Below are positions 48,806 through 59,673 of a stretch of 64,000 bases of DNA, in pieces; the stretch's first letter is position 1; each line of letters opens with the position of its first letter. The position numbers were made by a program, and so were the translations under genes. The notes under the pieces are model-generated. The model ran no database searches and had not been told where the DNA came from. It saw nothing but the letters and a program-made list of their open reading frames with translations. Origin of the DNA: Apodemus sylvaticus (taxonomy: Eukaryota; Chordata; Mammalia; Rodentia; Muridae). The DNA lies in assembly GCF_947179515.1 (NCBI RefSeq), contig NC_067495.1, positions 21,137,470 through 21,201,469 of the forward strand. Direction: 5' to 3'.

Positions 48806-49740
48806 TTTTTTTTTTGAATTTTTTTTGAATTTTTTTTATTCGATATATTTTTTATTTACATTTCAAATGATTTCCCCTTTCCTAGCCCCCCACTCCCCGA
48901 AAGTCCCATAAGCCCCCTTCTCTTCCCCTGTCCTCCCACCCAACCCTTCCCACTTCCCGTTCTGGTTTGCCAAATACTGCTTCACTGAGTCTTTCCAGAA
49001 CAAGGGGCCACTCCTCCTTTCTACTTGTACCTCATTTGATGTGTAGATTATGTTTTGGGTATTCCAGTTTTCTGGGTTAATATCCACTTATTAAAAAGTG
49101 CATACCATGATTCACCTTTTGACTCTGGGTTACCTCACTTAGTATGATGTTTTCTAGCTCCATCCATTTGCCTAAGAATTTCATGAATTCATTGTTTCTA
49201 ATGGCTGAATAGTACTCCATTGTGTAGATATACCACATTTTTTGCATCCACTCTTCTGTTGAGGGATACCTGGGTTCTTTCCAACATCTGGCAATTATAA
49301 ATAAGGCTGCTATGAACATAGTATAGCATGTATCCTTATTACATGGTGGGGAATACTCTGGGTATATGCCCAGGAGTGGTATAGCAGGATCTTCTGGAAG
49401 TGAGGTGCCCAGTTTTCGGAGGAATCGCCAGACTGATTTCCAGAGTGGTTGTACCAATTTGCAGCCCCACCAGAAGTGGAGGAGTGTTCTTTTTTCTCCA
49501 CACCCTCTCCAACACCTGCTGTCTCCTGAATTTTTAATCTTAGCCATTCTGACTGGTGTAAGGTGAAATCTCAGGGTTCTTTTGATTTGCATTTCCCTAA
49601 TGACTAATGAAGTTGAGCATTTTTTAAGATGATTCTCTGCCATCCGAAGTTCTTCAGGTGAGAATTCTTTGTTTAACTCTGTACCCCATTTTTTTAATAG
49701 GGTTGTTTGGTTTTCTGGAGTCTAACTTCTTGAGTTCTTT
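48806..49740 (-). mobile_element. 5'-truncated L1 'L1-H' (about 0.9 kb)
   Basis: Minus-strand L1 3' end: T-rich tail, 3'UTR, then ORF2 C-terminal coding open for 188 codons (49,643-49,077). The coding part includes the Cys-rich motif C-W-R-G-C-G-E-K-R-T-L-L-H-F-W-W-G-C (first Cys pair kept, third position altered relative to L1-4) and ends LISGY. It stops at about 49,740, where a T-rich stretch and the tail of L1-2 begin. Confidence 0.92.
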
Positions 49741-50002
49741 TTTTTTTCTTCTTTTTTTTTTTTAAATTTTTTTTATTCGATATAATTTATTTACATTTCA
49801 AATGATTTTCCCTTTTCTAGCACCCCCCCCTCTCCGAAAGTCCCATAAGCCCCCTTCTCATCCCCTGTCCTCCCTCCCACCCCTTCCCAGTTCCCCATTC
49901 TGGTTTTGCCGAATACTGTTTCACTGAGTCTTTCCAGAACCAGGGACCACTCCTCCTTTCTTCTTGTATCTCATTTGATGTGTGGATTATGTTTTGGGTA
50001 TT

Positions 50003-51219
50003 CCTCGGTTTCTGTTGTAATACCTCCGTTTTCATTTCTAATTTTGTTAATCTGGATACTTTCTCTTTGCCCTTTCGTTAGTTTGGCTAAGGGTCTATCT
50101 ATCTTGTTGATTTTTTCAAAGAACCAGCTTTTGGTTTTGTTGATTCTTTGTCTGGTTCTCTTGGTTTGTACTTGATTGATTTCAGTCCTGAGTTTGATGA
50201 TTTCCTGCCTTCTTCTTCTCGTGGGTGAATTAGCTTCTTCTTATTCCAGGGCTTTCACTTGTTCCATTAATCTTCTAGTGTATGCTCTCTGGAATTTCTT
50301 TTTGGAGGCACTCAAAGCTATGAGTTTTCCTCTTTGCACTGCTTTCATTGTGTCCCATAGATTTGTGTATGTTGTGCCTTCATTTTCTTTAAATTCTAAG
50401 AAATCTTTGATTTCTTTCTTTATTTCTTCCTTGACCAAGGTATCATTGAGTAGAGTGTTGTTCAGTTTCCATGTGTATGTGCACTTTCTGCTGTTTTTAC
50501 TGTTATTAAAGACCACTTTTACTCCATAGTTATCTGATAGGAGGCATGGGATTATTTCAATCTTCTTATATTTTTTGAGGACTCTCTTGTGACCAACTAT
50601 ATGAACTATTTTGGAGAAGGTACCATGAGGTGCTGAGAAAAAGGTATATTCTTTTGCTTTGGGATGAAAAGTTCTATATATATATCTGTTAACTCCAATT
50701 GGTTCAAAGCTTCAATTAGTTTCATTTTCTCCCTGTTTAGTTTCTGTTTTCCTGATAGGTCCATTGGTGAGAGTGGAGAGTTGAAGTCACCCACAATTAT
50801 TGTATTAGGTGCAATGTGTACTTTGAGCTTTAGTAAAGTTTATTTTATGAATGAGGGCACCCTTTTATTTGGGGCATAAATGTTCAGGATCGAGAATTCT
50901 TCTTGTTGGATTTTTCCTTTGACCAGCAAGAAGTGACCTTCCATGTCTCTTTTGATGACATTAGGTTGAAAGTCAATTTTATCTGATATCAGAATGGCAA
51001 CCCCAGTTTGTTTCCTGGGACCATTTGCTTGTAGAATTGTCTTCCAGCCCTTTACTCTAAGGTAGTTTTTGTCTTTGACACTGAGGTGTGTTTCCTGTAT
51101 GCAGCAAAATGTAGGGTCCTGTTTAGGTAACCAGTCTGTTAGTCTATGTCTTTTTATTGGGGAATTGAGTCCATTGATGTTAATAGATATTAAAGATAGT
51201 GGTTATTGCTTCCTATCAT
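50003..51219 (-). pseudogene. L1-2 ORF2 relic (endonuclease part only)
   Basis: The start equivalent is at 51,219. The GDFN and following blocks lie at 50,794-50,610, and the region after the endonuclease at 50,516-50,241, which ends at a GAA-TAA nonsense site. RT and the C-terminus are deleted. The surviving end fuses to 3'UTR sequence (50,035-49,817). Confidence 0.88.
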
Positions 51220-51253
51220 TTTTGATTTCTTCTTTGGGTTTGATGAAAGAAGC

Positions 51254-52459
51254 TTAATATACTGCTTTTTCCAGCGTATAGTTTCCCTCATTGTCAAGGT
51301 GTTTTCCACCTATTATCCTTTGTAGAGTTATGTTTGTGGAAATATATTGTATATATTTGGTTTTGTCACGGAATATCTTGGTTTCTCCATCTATAGTAAT
51401 TGAGAGTTTCGCTGGGTATAGTAGTCTCATCTGGCATTTGTGTTCTCTTAGAGTCTGCATGAACTCTGGCCTGGATCTTCTAGCTTTCATGGTCTCTGGT
51501 GAGAAATCTGGTGTAATTCAGATAGGTCTTCCTTTATATGTTACTTGCCCTTGTTCTCTTTCCGCCCTAAGTATTCTTTCTTTGTTTAGTACATTTGGGG
51601 TTTTGATTATTGTGTGACAGGAAGTATTTCTGTTCTGGTCCAGTCTGTTTGGAGTTCTGTAGGCATCTTGTATATTCATCGGCATCTCTCTCTTTAGGTT
51701 AGGGAAGTTTTCTTCCATAATTTTGTTGAAGATATTTGCTTGCCCTTTAAGTTCTAAATCTTCACTCTCCTCAATGCCTATAATCCTTAGATTTGGCTTT
51801 CTCATTGTGTCCTGGATTTCCTGGATGTTTTAGGTTACAAGCTTTTTGCATTTTGCATTTTCTTTAACTGTTGAGTACATGTTTTCTATGGTATCTTCGG
51901 CATCTGAATTTCTTCTATCTCTGGTATTCTGTTGTTGATATTTGTGTCTATGGTCCCTAATTACTTCCCAAGGTTTTCTATCTCCAAAGTTGTCTCTCTT
52001 TGTGCTTTCTTAGTTGTTTCTACTTCTGTTTTTAGATCCTGGAAGTTTTTGCTCAGTTCTGTCATTTGCTTGTTTGTGTTTTCCTCTAATTCTTTAAGAG
52101 ATTTTTGTGTTTCCTCTTTCATGACTTCTGCCTGTTGATCAAGGTTCTCCTCTATTTTTTTTAAGTGATTTTTGCGTTTCCTCCTTATTGGCTTTTGTAT
52201 TCTCCTGAATTTCTTTCAATGATTTTTGTGTTTCCCTTGTAAGGGCTTCTAATTTTTGATCCATTTTCTCCTGAATTTCTTTAAGTATGTCCTTCATGTG
52301 TTCCTGTACCAGGATCATGACCAGTGATTTTAAATCCATATCTTGTTTGTCGGGTGTGTTGGGGTATCCAGGACTTGCTAATGTTGGAGTATTGGGTTCA
52401 GATGCTGCCATAATGCCTTGGTTTCTGTTAGTAACGTTCCTAAGTTTGCCTTTAGCCAT
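51254..52459 (-). pseudogene. L1-2 ORF1 relic
   Basis: The start at 52,459 reads MAKGKLRNVTNRNQ and is open for 106 codons through E/K/Q-rich coiled coil, then broken. The IGIEESEDLELKGQANIFNK block and AYRTPNRLDQNRNTS are at 51,805-51,518, and the C-terminal domain (LLYPAKLSITIDGETK) at 51,490-51,254 is in another frame. Confidence 0.88.
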
Positions 52460-53327
52460 TTAGTTCTCCCAGGTGTTAGATGGTCTTATTGTCACTGGCT
52501 GGAGCTTCAACCTACTGTGGATCTTTAAGGTTATTTCTGCAACACTGGATGACTGGGTTTCCTCTGGCACAGATTACTGATATGCTGCCTTCCTCTTTTG
52601 TGCCTCTGGAGCTCTGCTCAGTCTTGCCTCAAGCAATGTTATACTTAGGTTGTCAAGGTCAACCAGGTGTTCTCTGTCTGCTCTATTATGGAGCAAAGAT
52701 GGTGTGGTGGGGGTCACACCCTCTGTTGATTCTCACATAGGTCACAAGTCCTGGGATGGACTGGCTTGCAGATGAACTGCCTATGTGCTCAGTTCCTGAG
52801 TGCAGGCAGAACCCTGGAGATTTGCACCCCCAGAGATCTAAAGCTCAGGGTGATCCAGTACCTAGTGATGCTTTTCTTTCCCCGCAGGCAGCAAATATGG
52901 CCACAGGGAATCTCTTCCTCTGCTGCCCTCTGGGCAGGACACAGGTCCCACGCCTAGCAGGCTGGCAGACAAACCTCCTATGTGCTCAGTTCTTTGGCGC
53001 AGGCAGACCCCTGGCGATTTGCACCACCAGAGATCTAAAGCTCAGGGTAATACAGTACCTAATGACCCTTTTCTGTCCAGGCAGGCAGGGAATATGGCCG
53101 CGGGGCTTCGCTCCTTCTGCAGCTCTCTGGGCAGGACACAGGCCCCACTCCTGGAGGGTTGGCAGACACACCACCTATGTGCTCAATTCCTGAGTGCAGG
53201 CAGACCCCTGGTGGTTTGCACCACCAGAGATCTAAAGCTCAGGGTGATACAGTACCTAGTGACCTGTTTCTGTCCTGGCAGGCAGCGAATATGGCCGCGG
53301 GCCTTCTCTCCTCTGCAGCTCTCTGGC
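52460..53327 (-). promoter_or_regulatory. L1-2 5'UTR with three 197-bp monomers
   Basis: 'tatgtgctc' recurs at 52,782, 52,979 and 53,176, exactly 197 bp apart. The outermost monomer is partial and ends at 53,327 in 'cagctctctggc'. Each has an 'aatatggcc' YY1-like core (for example near 53,090 and 53,287). This would be the RNA polymerase II promoter, transcribing leftward. Confidence 0.8.
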
Positions 53328-53412
53328 TATATTTATTAATTAACTAATTTATTTTTTAATTTTTTTTATTTTTAATTAGATATTTTTCTTTTCCTTTTTT
53401 TCTTTTCTTTTT
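53328..53412. other. AT-rich spacer between L1-3 tail and L1-2 5' end
   Basis: About 85 bp from 'tatatttattaattaac' to the T-rich tail of L1-3. An almost identical copy is at 59,571-59,651. Its A/T-rich right part (on the L1 sense strand, an A-rich tail with G interruptions) may be the extended poly-A tail of the upstream L1. Confidence 0.85.
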
Positions 53413-53654
53413 TTTATTCGATATAATTTATTTACATTTCAAATGATTTCCCCTTTTCTAGCCCCCCACTCCCCAACAGTCCCATAAGCCCCCTTATCGT
53501 CCCCTGTCTTCCCACCCACCCCTTCCCACTTCCCCGTTCTGATTTTGCAGAATACTGCTTCACTGAGTCTTTCCAGAACACGGGGCCACTCCTCCTTTCT
53601 ACTTGTACCTCATTTGATGTGCAGATTATGTTTTGGGTATTCCAGTTTTCTGGG

Positions 53655-56600
53655 TTAATATCCACTTATTAGTGAGTGCATACCATGATTCACCTTTTGA
53701 CTCTGGGTTACCTCACTCAGTATGTTGTTCTCTAGCTCCATCCATTTGCCTAAGAATTTCATGAATTCATTGTTTCTAATGGCTGAATAGTACTCCATTG
53801 TGTAGATATACCACATTTTTTGCATCCACTCTTCTGTTGAGGGATACCTGGGTTCTTTCCAGCATCTGGCAATTATAAATAGGTCTGCTATGAACATAGT
53901 AGAGCATGTATCCTTATTACATGGTGGGGAATCCTCTGGGTATATGCCCAGCAGTGGTATAGCAGGATCTTCTGGAAGTGAGGTGCCCAGTTTTCGGAGG
54001 AACCGCCAGACTGATTTCCAGAGTGGTTGTACCAATTTGCAACCCCACCAGCAGTGGAGGAGTGTTCATTTCTCCACACCTTCTCCAACACCTGCTGTCT
54101 CCTGAATTTTTAATCTTAGCCATTCTGACTGGTGTAAGGTGAAATCTTAGGGTTGTTTTGATTTGCATTCCCCTAATGACTAATGAAGTTGAGCATTTTT
54201 TAAGATGCTTCTCCACCATCCGAAGTTCTTCAGGTAAGAATTCTTTAACTCTGTGCCCCATTTTTTAATAGGGTTGTTCGGTTTTCTGGAGTCTAACTTC
54301 CTGAGTTCTTTATATATATTGGATATTAGCCCTCTATCTGATGTAGGATTGGTGAAGATCTTTTCCCAATTTGTCCCATTTGTCCTCTTGATGGTGTCCC
54401 TTGCCTTACAGAAACTTTGTAATTTTATGAGGTGCCATTTGTCAATTCTTGATCTTAGAGCATACGCTATTGGTGTTCTGTTCAGAAACTTTCTCCCTGT
54501 ACCGATGTCCTCAAGGGTTTTCCCCAGTTTTTTTTCTATTAGCTTCAGAGTGTCTGGCTTTATGTGGAGGTCCTTGATCTACTTGGATTTGAGCTTTGTA
54601 CAAGGAGACAAGGATGGATCAATTCGCATTCTTCTGCATGCTGACTTCCAGTTGAACCAGCACCATTTGTTGAAAAGGATATCTTTTTTTTATTGGATGT
54701 TTTCAGCCCCTTTGTCAAGGATCAAGTGGCCATAGGTGTGTGGGGTCATTTCTGGATCTTCAATCCTGTTCCATTGATCTGCCTGCCTGTCACTGTACCA
54801 ATACCATGCAGTTTTTAACACTATTACTCTGTAGTATTGCTTGAGGTCAGGGATACTGATGCCCCCAGAATTTCTTTTGTTGCTGAGAATAGTTTTAGCT
54901 ATCCTGGGTTTTTTGTTATTCCAGATGAATTTGGTAATTGCTCTTTCTAACTGTGTGAAGAATTGAGTTGGGATTTTGATGTGTATTGCATTGAATCTGT
55001 ATATTGCTTTTGGCAAGATGGCCATTTTAACTATATTGATTCTGCCGATCCATGAGCATGGGATGATTTCCCATTTTTTGAGGTCTTCTTCCATTTCCTT
55101 CTTCAGAGTCTTGAAGTTCTTGTCATAAAGATCTTTCACATGTTTGGTAAGAGTAACCCCAAGATACTTTATACTGTTTGTGGCTATTGTGAAGGGGGTC
55201 ATTTCCCTAATTTCTTTCTCAGCCTGCTTATCCTTTGAGTATAGGAAGGCCACTGGTTTGCTTGTGTTGATTTTATAACCTGCCACTTTGCTGAAGTTGT
55301 TTTTCAGCTGTAGGAGTTCTCTAGTGGAGTTTTTTGGGTCACTTAAGTAGACTATCATGTCATCTGCAAATAATGATAGTTTGACTTCTTCGTTTCCAAT
55401 TTGTATCCCTTTGACCTCCTTATGTTGTCGAATTGCCCGAGCTAGTACCTCATTTACAATATTGAAAAGATAAGGAGAGAGGGGGCAACCCTGTCTAATC
55501 CCTGATTTTAGTGGGATTGTTTCAAGTTTCTCTCCATTTAGTTTGATGCTGGCTACCGGTTTGCTGTATATTGCTTTTACTATGTTTAGATATGGGCCTT
55601 GAATTCCTGTCCTTTCCAAGACTTTTAGCATGAAAGAATGCTGAATTTTGTCAAATGATTTTTCAGCATCTAATGAAATGATCATGTTGCTGTTTTCATT
55701 GAGTTTGTTTATGTACTGGATAGTATTTATGGATTTGCTAATATTGAACCATCCCTGCATCCCTGGGATGAAGCCTGCTTGATCATGGTGGATGATTGTT
55801 ATGATGTGTTCTTGGATTCGGTGGGCAAGAATTTTATTTAGTGTTTTTGCATCGATATCCATAAGAGAAATTAGCCTGAAATTCTCTTTCTTAGTTGGAT
55901 CTTTGTGTGGTTTTGGTATCAGCATAATAGTGGCTTCGAAAAAGGAGTTGGGTAGTGTTTCTTCTGTTTCTATTTGGTGGAAAAGTTTGAAGAGTATTGG
56001 TGTTAAGTCTTCTTTGAAGTTCTGAAAGAATTCTGCACTGAAACTATCTGGTCCTGTGCTTTTTTTAGTCACAAGCCTATGTATGACCCCTTCTATTTCT
56101 TTAGGGGTTATGGGTCTGTTTAGATGTTCTATTTGCTCCTGGTTTAATTTTGGTAATTGGTACCTGTCTAAGAAAATGTCCATTTCCTCCAGATTCCCCA
56201 GTTCTGTTGAGTACAGGTTTTTGTAGTAGGATCTGCTGATTTTTTGAATTTCCTCGGTTTCTGTTGTAATACCTCCGTTTTCATTTCTAATTTTGTTAAT
56301 CTGGATACTTCCTCTTTGCCCTTTTGTTAGTTTGGCTAAGGGTCTATCTATCTTGTTGACTTTTTCAAAGAACCAGCTTTTGGTTTTGTTGATTCTTTGT
56401 CTGGTTCTCTTGGTTTGTACTTGATTGATTTCAGCCCTGAGTTTGATGATTTCTTGTCTTCTTCTCGTGGGTGAATTAGCTTCTTCTTATTCCAGGGCTT
56501 TCACTTGTTCCATTAATCTTCTAGTGTATGCTCTCTGGAATTTCTTTTTGGAGGCACTCAAAGCTATGAGTTTTCCACTTAGCACTGCTTTCATTGTGTC

Positions 56601-57464
56601 CCATAGATTTGTGTATGTTGTGCCTTCATTTTCTTTAAATTCTAAGAAATCTTTGATTTCTTTCTTTATTTCTTCCTTGACCAAGGTATCATTGAGTAGA
56701 CTATTGTTCTGTTTCCATGTGTAAGTGCACTTTCTGCTGTTTTTACTGTTATTAAAGACCACTTTTACTCCATAGTTATCTGATAGGAGGCATGGGATTA
56801 TTTCAATCTTCTTATATTTTTTGAGGACTCTCTTGTGACCAACTATATGATCTATTTTGGAGAAGGTACCATGAGGTGCTGAGAAAAAGGTATATGCTTT
56901 TGCTTTGGGATGAAAAGTTCTATATATATCTGTTAACTCCAATTGGTTCAAAGCTTCAATTAGTTTCATTGTCTCCCTGTTTAGTTTCTGTTTTCCTGAT
57001 CGGTCCATTGGTGAGAGTGGAGAGTTGAAGTCACCCACAATTATTGTATTAGGTGCAATGTGTACTTTGAGCTTTAGTAAAGTTTATTTTATGAATGAGG
57101 GCGCCCTTTTATTTGGGGCATAAATGTTCAGGATCGAGAATTCTTCTTGTTGGATTTTTTCGTTGACCAGCAAGAAGTGACCTTCCATGTCTCTTTTGAT
57201 GACATTAGGTTGAAAGTCAATTTTATCTGATATCAGAATGGCAACCCCAGTTTGTTTCCTGGGACCATTTGCTTGTAGAATTGTCTTCCAGCCCTTTACT
57301 CTAAGGTAGTTTTTGTCTTTGTCACTGAAGTGTGTTTCCTGTATGCAGCAAAATGTAGGGTCCTATTTAGGTAACCAGTCTGTTAGTCTATGTCTTTTTA
57401 TTGGGGAATTGAGTCCATTGATGTTAAGAGATATTAAAGAGTAGTGGTTATTGCTTCCTATCAT
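53655..57464 (-). pseudogene. L1-3 ORF2 relic (endonuclease-RT), full length but broken
   Basis: From the start equivalent (57,464) to the LISGY end (53,655) it spans about 1,270 codons, the usual ORF2 length. Endonuclease C-terminal half: GDFN and SAPHGTFSKIDHI in a 183-codon frame (57,038-56,487), ended by a nonsense codon shared with L1-2. RT: 497 codons open (56,183-54,690) with the SGIRQGCPLSPYLFNIV and FADDMIVYLSDPKNS motifs, ended by a nonsense codon after AENIQ. The Cys-rich C-terminus is at 54,261-53,655. At least three disabling changes make it non-autonomous. Confidence 0.93.
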
Positions 57465-57498
57465 TTTTGATTTCTTCTTTGGGTTTGATGAAAGATGC

Positions 57499-58702
57499 TT
57501 AATATCCTGCTTTTTCCAGGGTATAGTTTCCCTCATTGTCAAGGTGTTTTCCCCCTATTATACTTTGTAGAGTTATGTTTGTGGAAATATATTGTATATA
57601 TTTGGTTTTGTCACGGAATATCTTGGTTTCTCCATCTATAGTAATTGAGAGTTTCGCTGGGTATAGTAATCTCGTCTGGCATTTGTGTTCTCTTGGAGTC
57701 TGCATGAGCTCTGGCCTGGATCTTCTAGTTTTCATGGTCTCTGGTGAGAAATCTGGTGTAATTCAGATAGGTCTTCCTTTATATGTTACTTGCCCTTGTT
57801 CTCTTTCCGCCCTAAGTATTCTTTCTTTGTTTAGTACATTTGGGGTTTTCATTATTGTGTGACAGGAAGTATTTCTGTTCTGGTCCAGTCTGTTTGGAGT
57901 TCTGTAGGCATCTTGTATATTCATCGGCATCTCTCTCTTTAGGTTAGGGAAGTTTTCTTCCATAATTTTGTTGAAGATATTTGCTTCCCCTTTAAGTTCT
58001 AAATCTTCACTCTCCTCAATGCCTATAATCCTTAGATTTGGCTTTCTCAGTGTGTCCTGGATTTCCTTGATGTTTTAGGTTACAAGCTTTTTGCATTTTG
58101 CATTTTCTTTAACTGTTGAGTACATGTTTTCTATGGTATCTTCGGCATCTGAAATTCTTCTATCTCTTGTATTCTGTTGTTGATATTTGTGTCTATGGTC
58201 CCTAATTTCTTCCCAAGGTTTTCTATCTCCAAAGTTGTCTCTCTTTGTGCTTTCTTAGTTGTTTCTACTTCTGTTTTTAGATCCTGGAAGTTTTTGCTCA
58301 GTTCTGTCATTTGCTTGTTTGTGTTTTCCTCTAATTCTTTAAGAGATTTTTGTGTTTCCTCTTTCATGACTTCTGCCTGTTCATCAAGGATCTCCTCTAT
58401 TTTTTAAGTGATTTTTGCGTTTCCTCCTCATTGGCTTTTGTATTCTCCTGAATTTCGTTCAATGATTTTTGTGTTTCCCTTGTAAGGGCTTCTAATTTTT
58501 GATCCATTTTCTCCTGAATTTCTTTAAGTATGTCCTTCATGTGTTCCTGTACCAGGATCATGACCAGTGATTTTAAATCCATATCTTGTTTGACGGGTGT
58601 GTTGGGGTATCCAGGACTTGCTAATGTTGGAGTATTGGGTTCAGATGCTGCCATAATGCCTTGGTTTCTGTTAGTAACGTTCCTAAGTTTGCCTTTAGCC
58701 AT
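57499..58702 (-). pseudogene. L1-3 ORF1 relic
   Basis: The start at 58,702 is open for 101 codons (N-terminal part and the beginning of the coiled coil, with repeated ETQKSL blocks), then a stop near 58,397. The coiled coil continues at 58,367-58,131. The RRM start lies at 57,963-57,763 (AYRTPNRLDQNRNTS) and the C-terminal domain at 57,735-57,499. Breaks parallel those of L1-2 except near the coiled-coil start, where single-base length differences separate the two. Confidence 0.9.
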
Positions 58703-59570
58703 TTAGTTCTCCCAGGTGTTAGATGGTCTTATTGTCACTGGCTGGTGCTTCAACCTACTGTGGATCTTTAAGGTTATTTCTGCAACACTGGATGACTGGG
58801 TTTCCTCTGGCACAGATTACTGATATGCTGCCTTCCTCTTTTGTGCCTCTGGAGCTCTGCTCAGTCTTGCCTCAAGCAATGTTATACTTAGGTTGTCAAG
58901 GTCAACCAGGTGTTCTCTGTCTGCTCTATTATGGAGCAAAGATGGTGTGGTGGGGGTCACTCCCTCTGTTGATTCTCATATAGGACACAAGTCCTAGGAC
59001 GGACTGGATTGCAGATGAACTGCCTATGTGCTCAGCTCCTGAGTGCAGGCAGACCCCTGGAGATTTGCACCCCCAGAGATCTAAAGCTCAGGGTGATCCA
59101 GTACCTAGTGATGCTTTTCTTTCCCTGCAGGCAGCAAATATGGCCACAGGGAATCTCTTCCTTTGCTGCTCTCTGGGCAGGACACAGGTCCCACGCCTAG
59201 CAGGCTGGCAGACAAACCTCCTATGTGCTCAGTTCTTTGGCGCAGGCAGACCCCTGGCGATTTGTACCACCAGAGATCTAAAGCTCAGGGTGATACAGTA
59301 CCTAATGACCCTTATCTGTCCAGGCAGGCAGGGAATATGGCCTCGGGGCTTCGCTCCTTCTGCAGCTCTCTGGGCAGGACACAGGCCCCACTCCTGGAGG
59401 GCTGGCAGACACACCACCTATGTGCTCAGTTCCTGAGTGCAGGGAGACCCCTGGCGGTTTGCACCACCAGAGATCTAAAGCTCAGGGTGATACAGTACCT
59501 AGTGACCAGTTTCTGTCCTGGCAGGCAGCGAATATGGCCGCGGGACTTCTCTCCTCTGCAGCTCTCTGGC
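58703..59570 (-). promoter_or_regulatory. L1-3 5'UTR with three 197-bp monomers
   Basis: 'tatgtgctc' at 59,025, 59,222 and 59,419. Each lies 6,243 bp from its counterpart in L1-2. The monomers end at 59,570 next to the spacer. Long frames on the opposite strand (59,026-59,436 and 59,163-59,582) cross the monomers and are discussed as a finding. Confidence 0.8.
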
Positions 59571-59651
59571 TATATTTATTAATTAACTAATTTATTTTTT
59601 AATTTTTTCTATTTTTAATTAGATATTTATCTTTTCCTTTTTTTCTTTTCT
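59571..59651. other. AT-rich spacer between L1-4 tail and L1-3 5' end
   Basis: Copy of 53,328-53,412 with only a few differences, including one or two bases of length in T-runs. It marks the second junction of the tandem. Confidence 0.85.
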
Positions 59652-59673
59652 TTTTTTATTCGATATAATTTAT

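Larger units (their letters stand above)
49768..53327 (-). mobile_element. LINE-1 'L1-2', internally deleted copy of L1-3
   Basis: Minus-strand L1 with 3'UTR (49,768-50,003), ORF2 5' part, ORF1 and 5'UTR with three monomers. It aligns to L1-3 at an offset of 6,243-6,249 bp along its whole length, except that the interval equivalent to about 53,644-56,252 of L1-3 is missing (about 2.6 kb). The join at about 50,001-50,004 lies on a shared TTCC. The ORF2 nonsense codon at 50,241 is also in L1-3. Confidence 0.93.
53413..59570 (-). mobile_element. Full-length LINE-1 'L1-3' (about 6.16 kb)
   Basis: Minus-strand L1 with all parts: 3'UTR (53,413-53,654), ORF2, ORF1 and 5'UTR with three monomers. Both ORFs carry stops and frameshifts. 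Its length is usual for a murine L1 with few monomers. It is bounded on both sides by the same AT-rich spacer, so it forms one whole ~6.24-kb tandem unit with the spacer. Confidence 0.95.
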
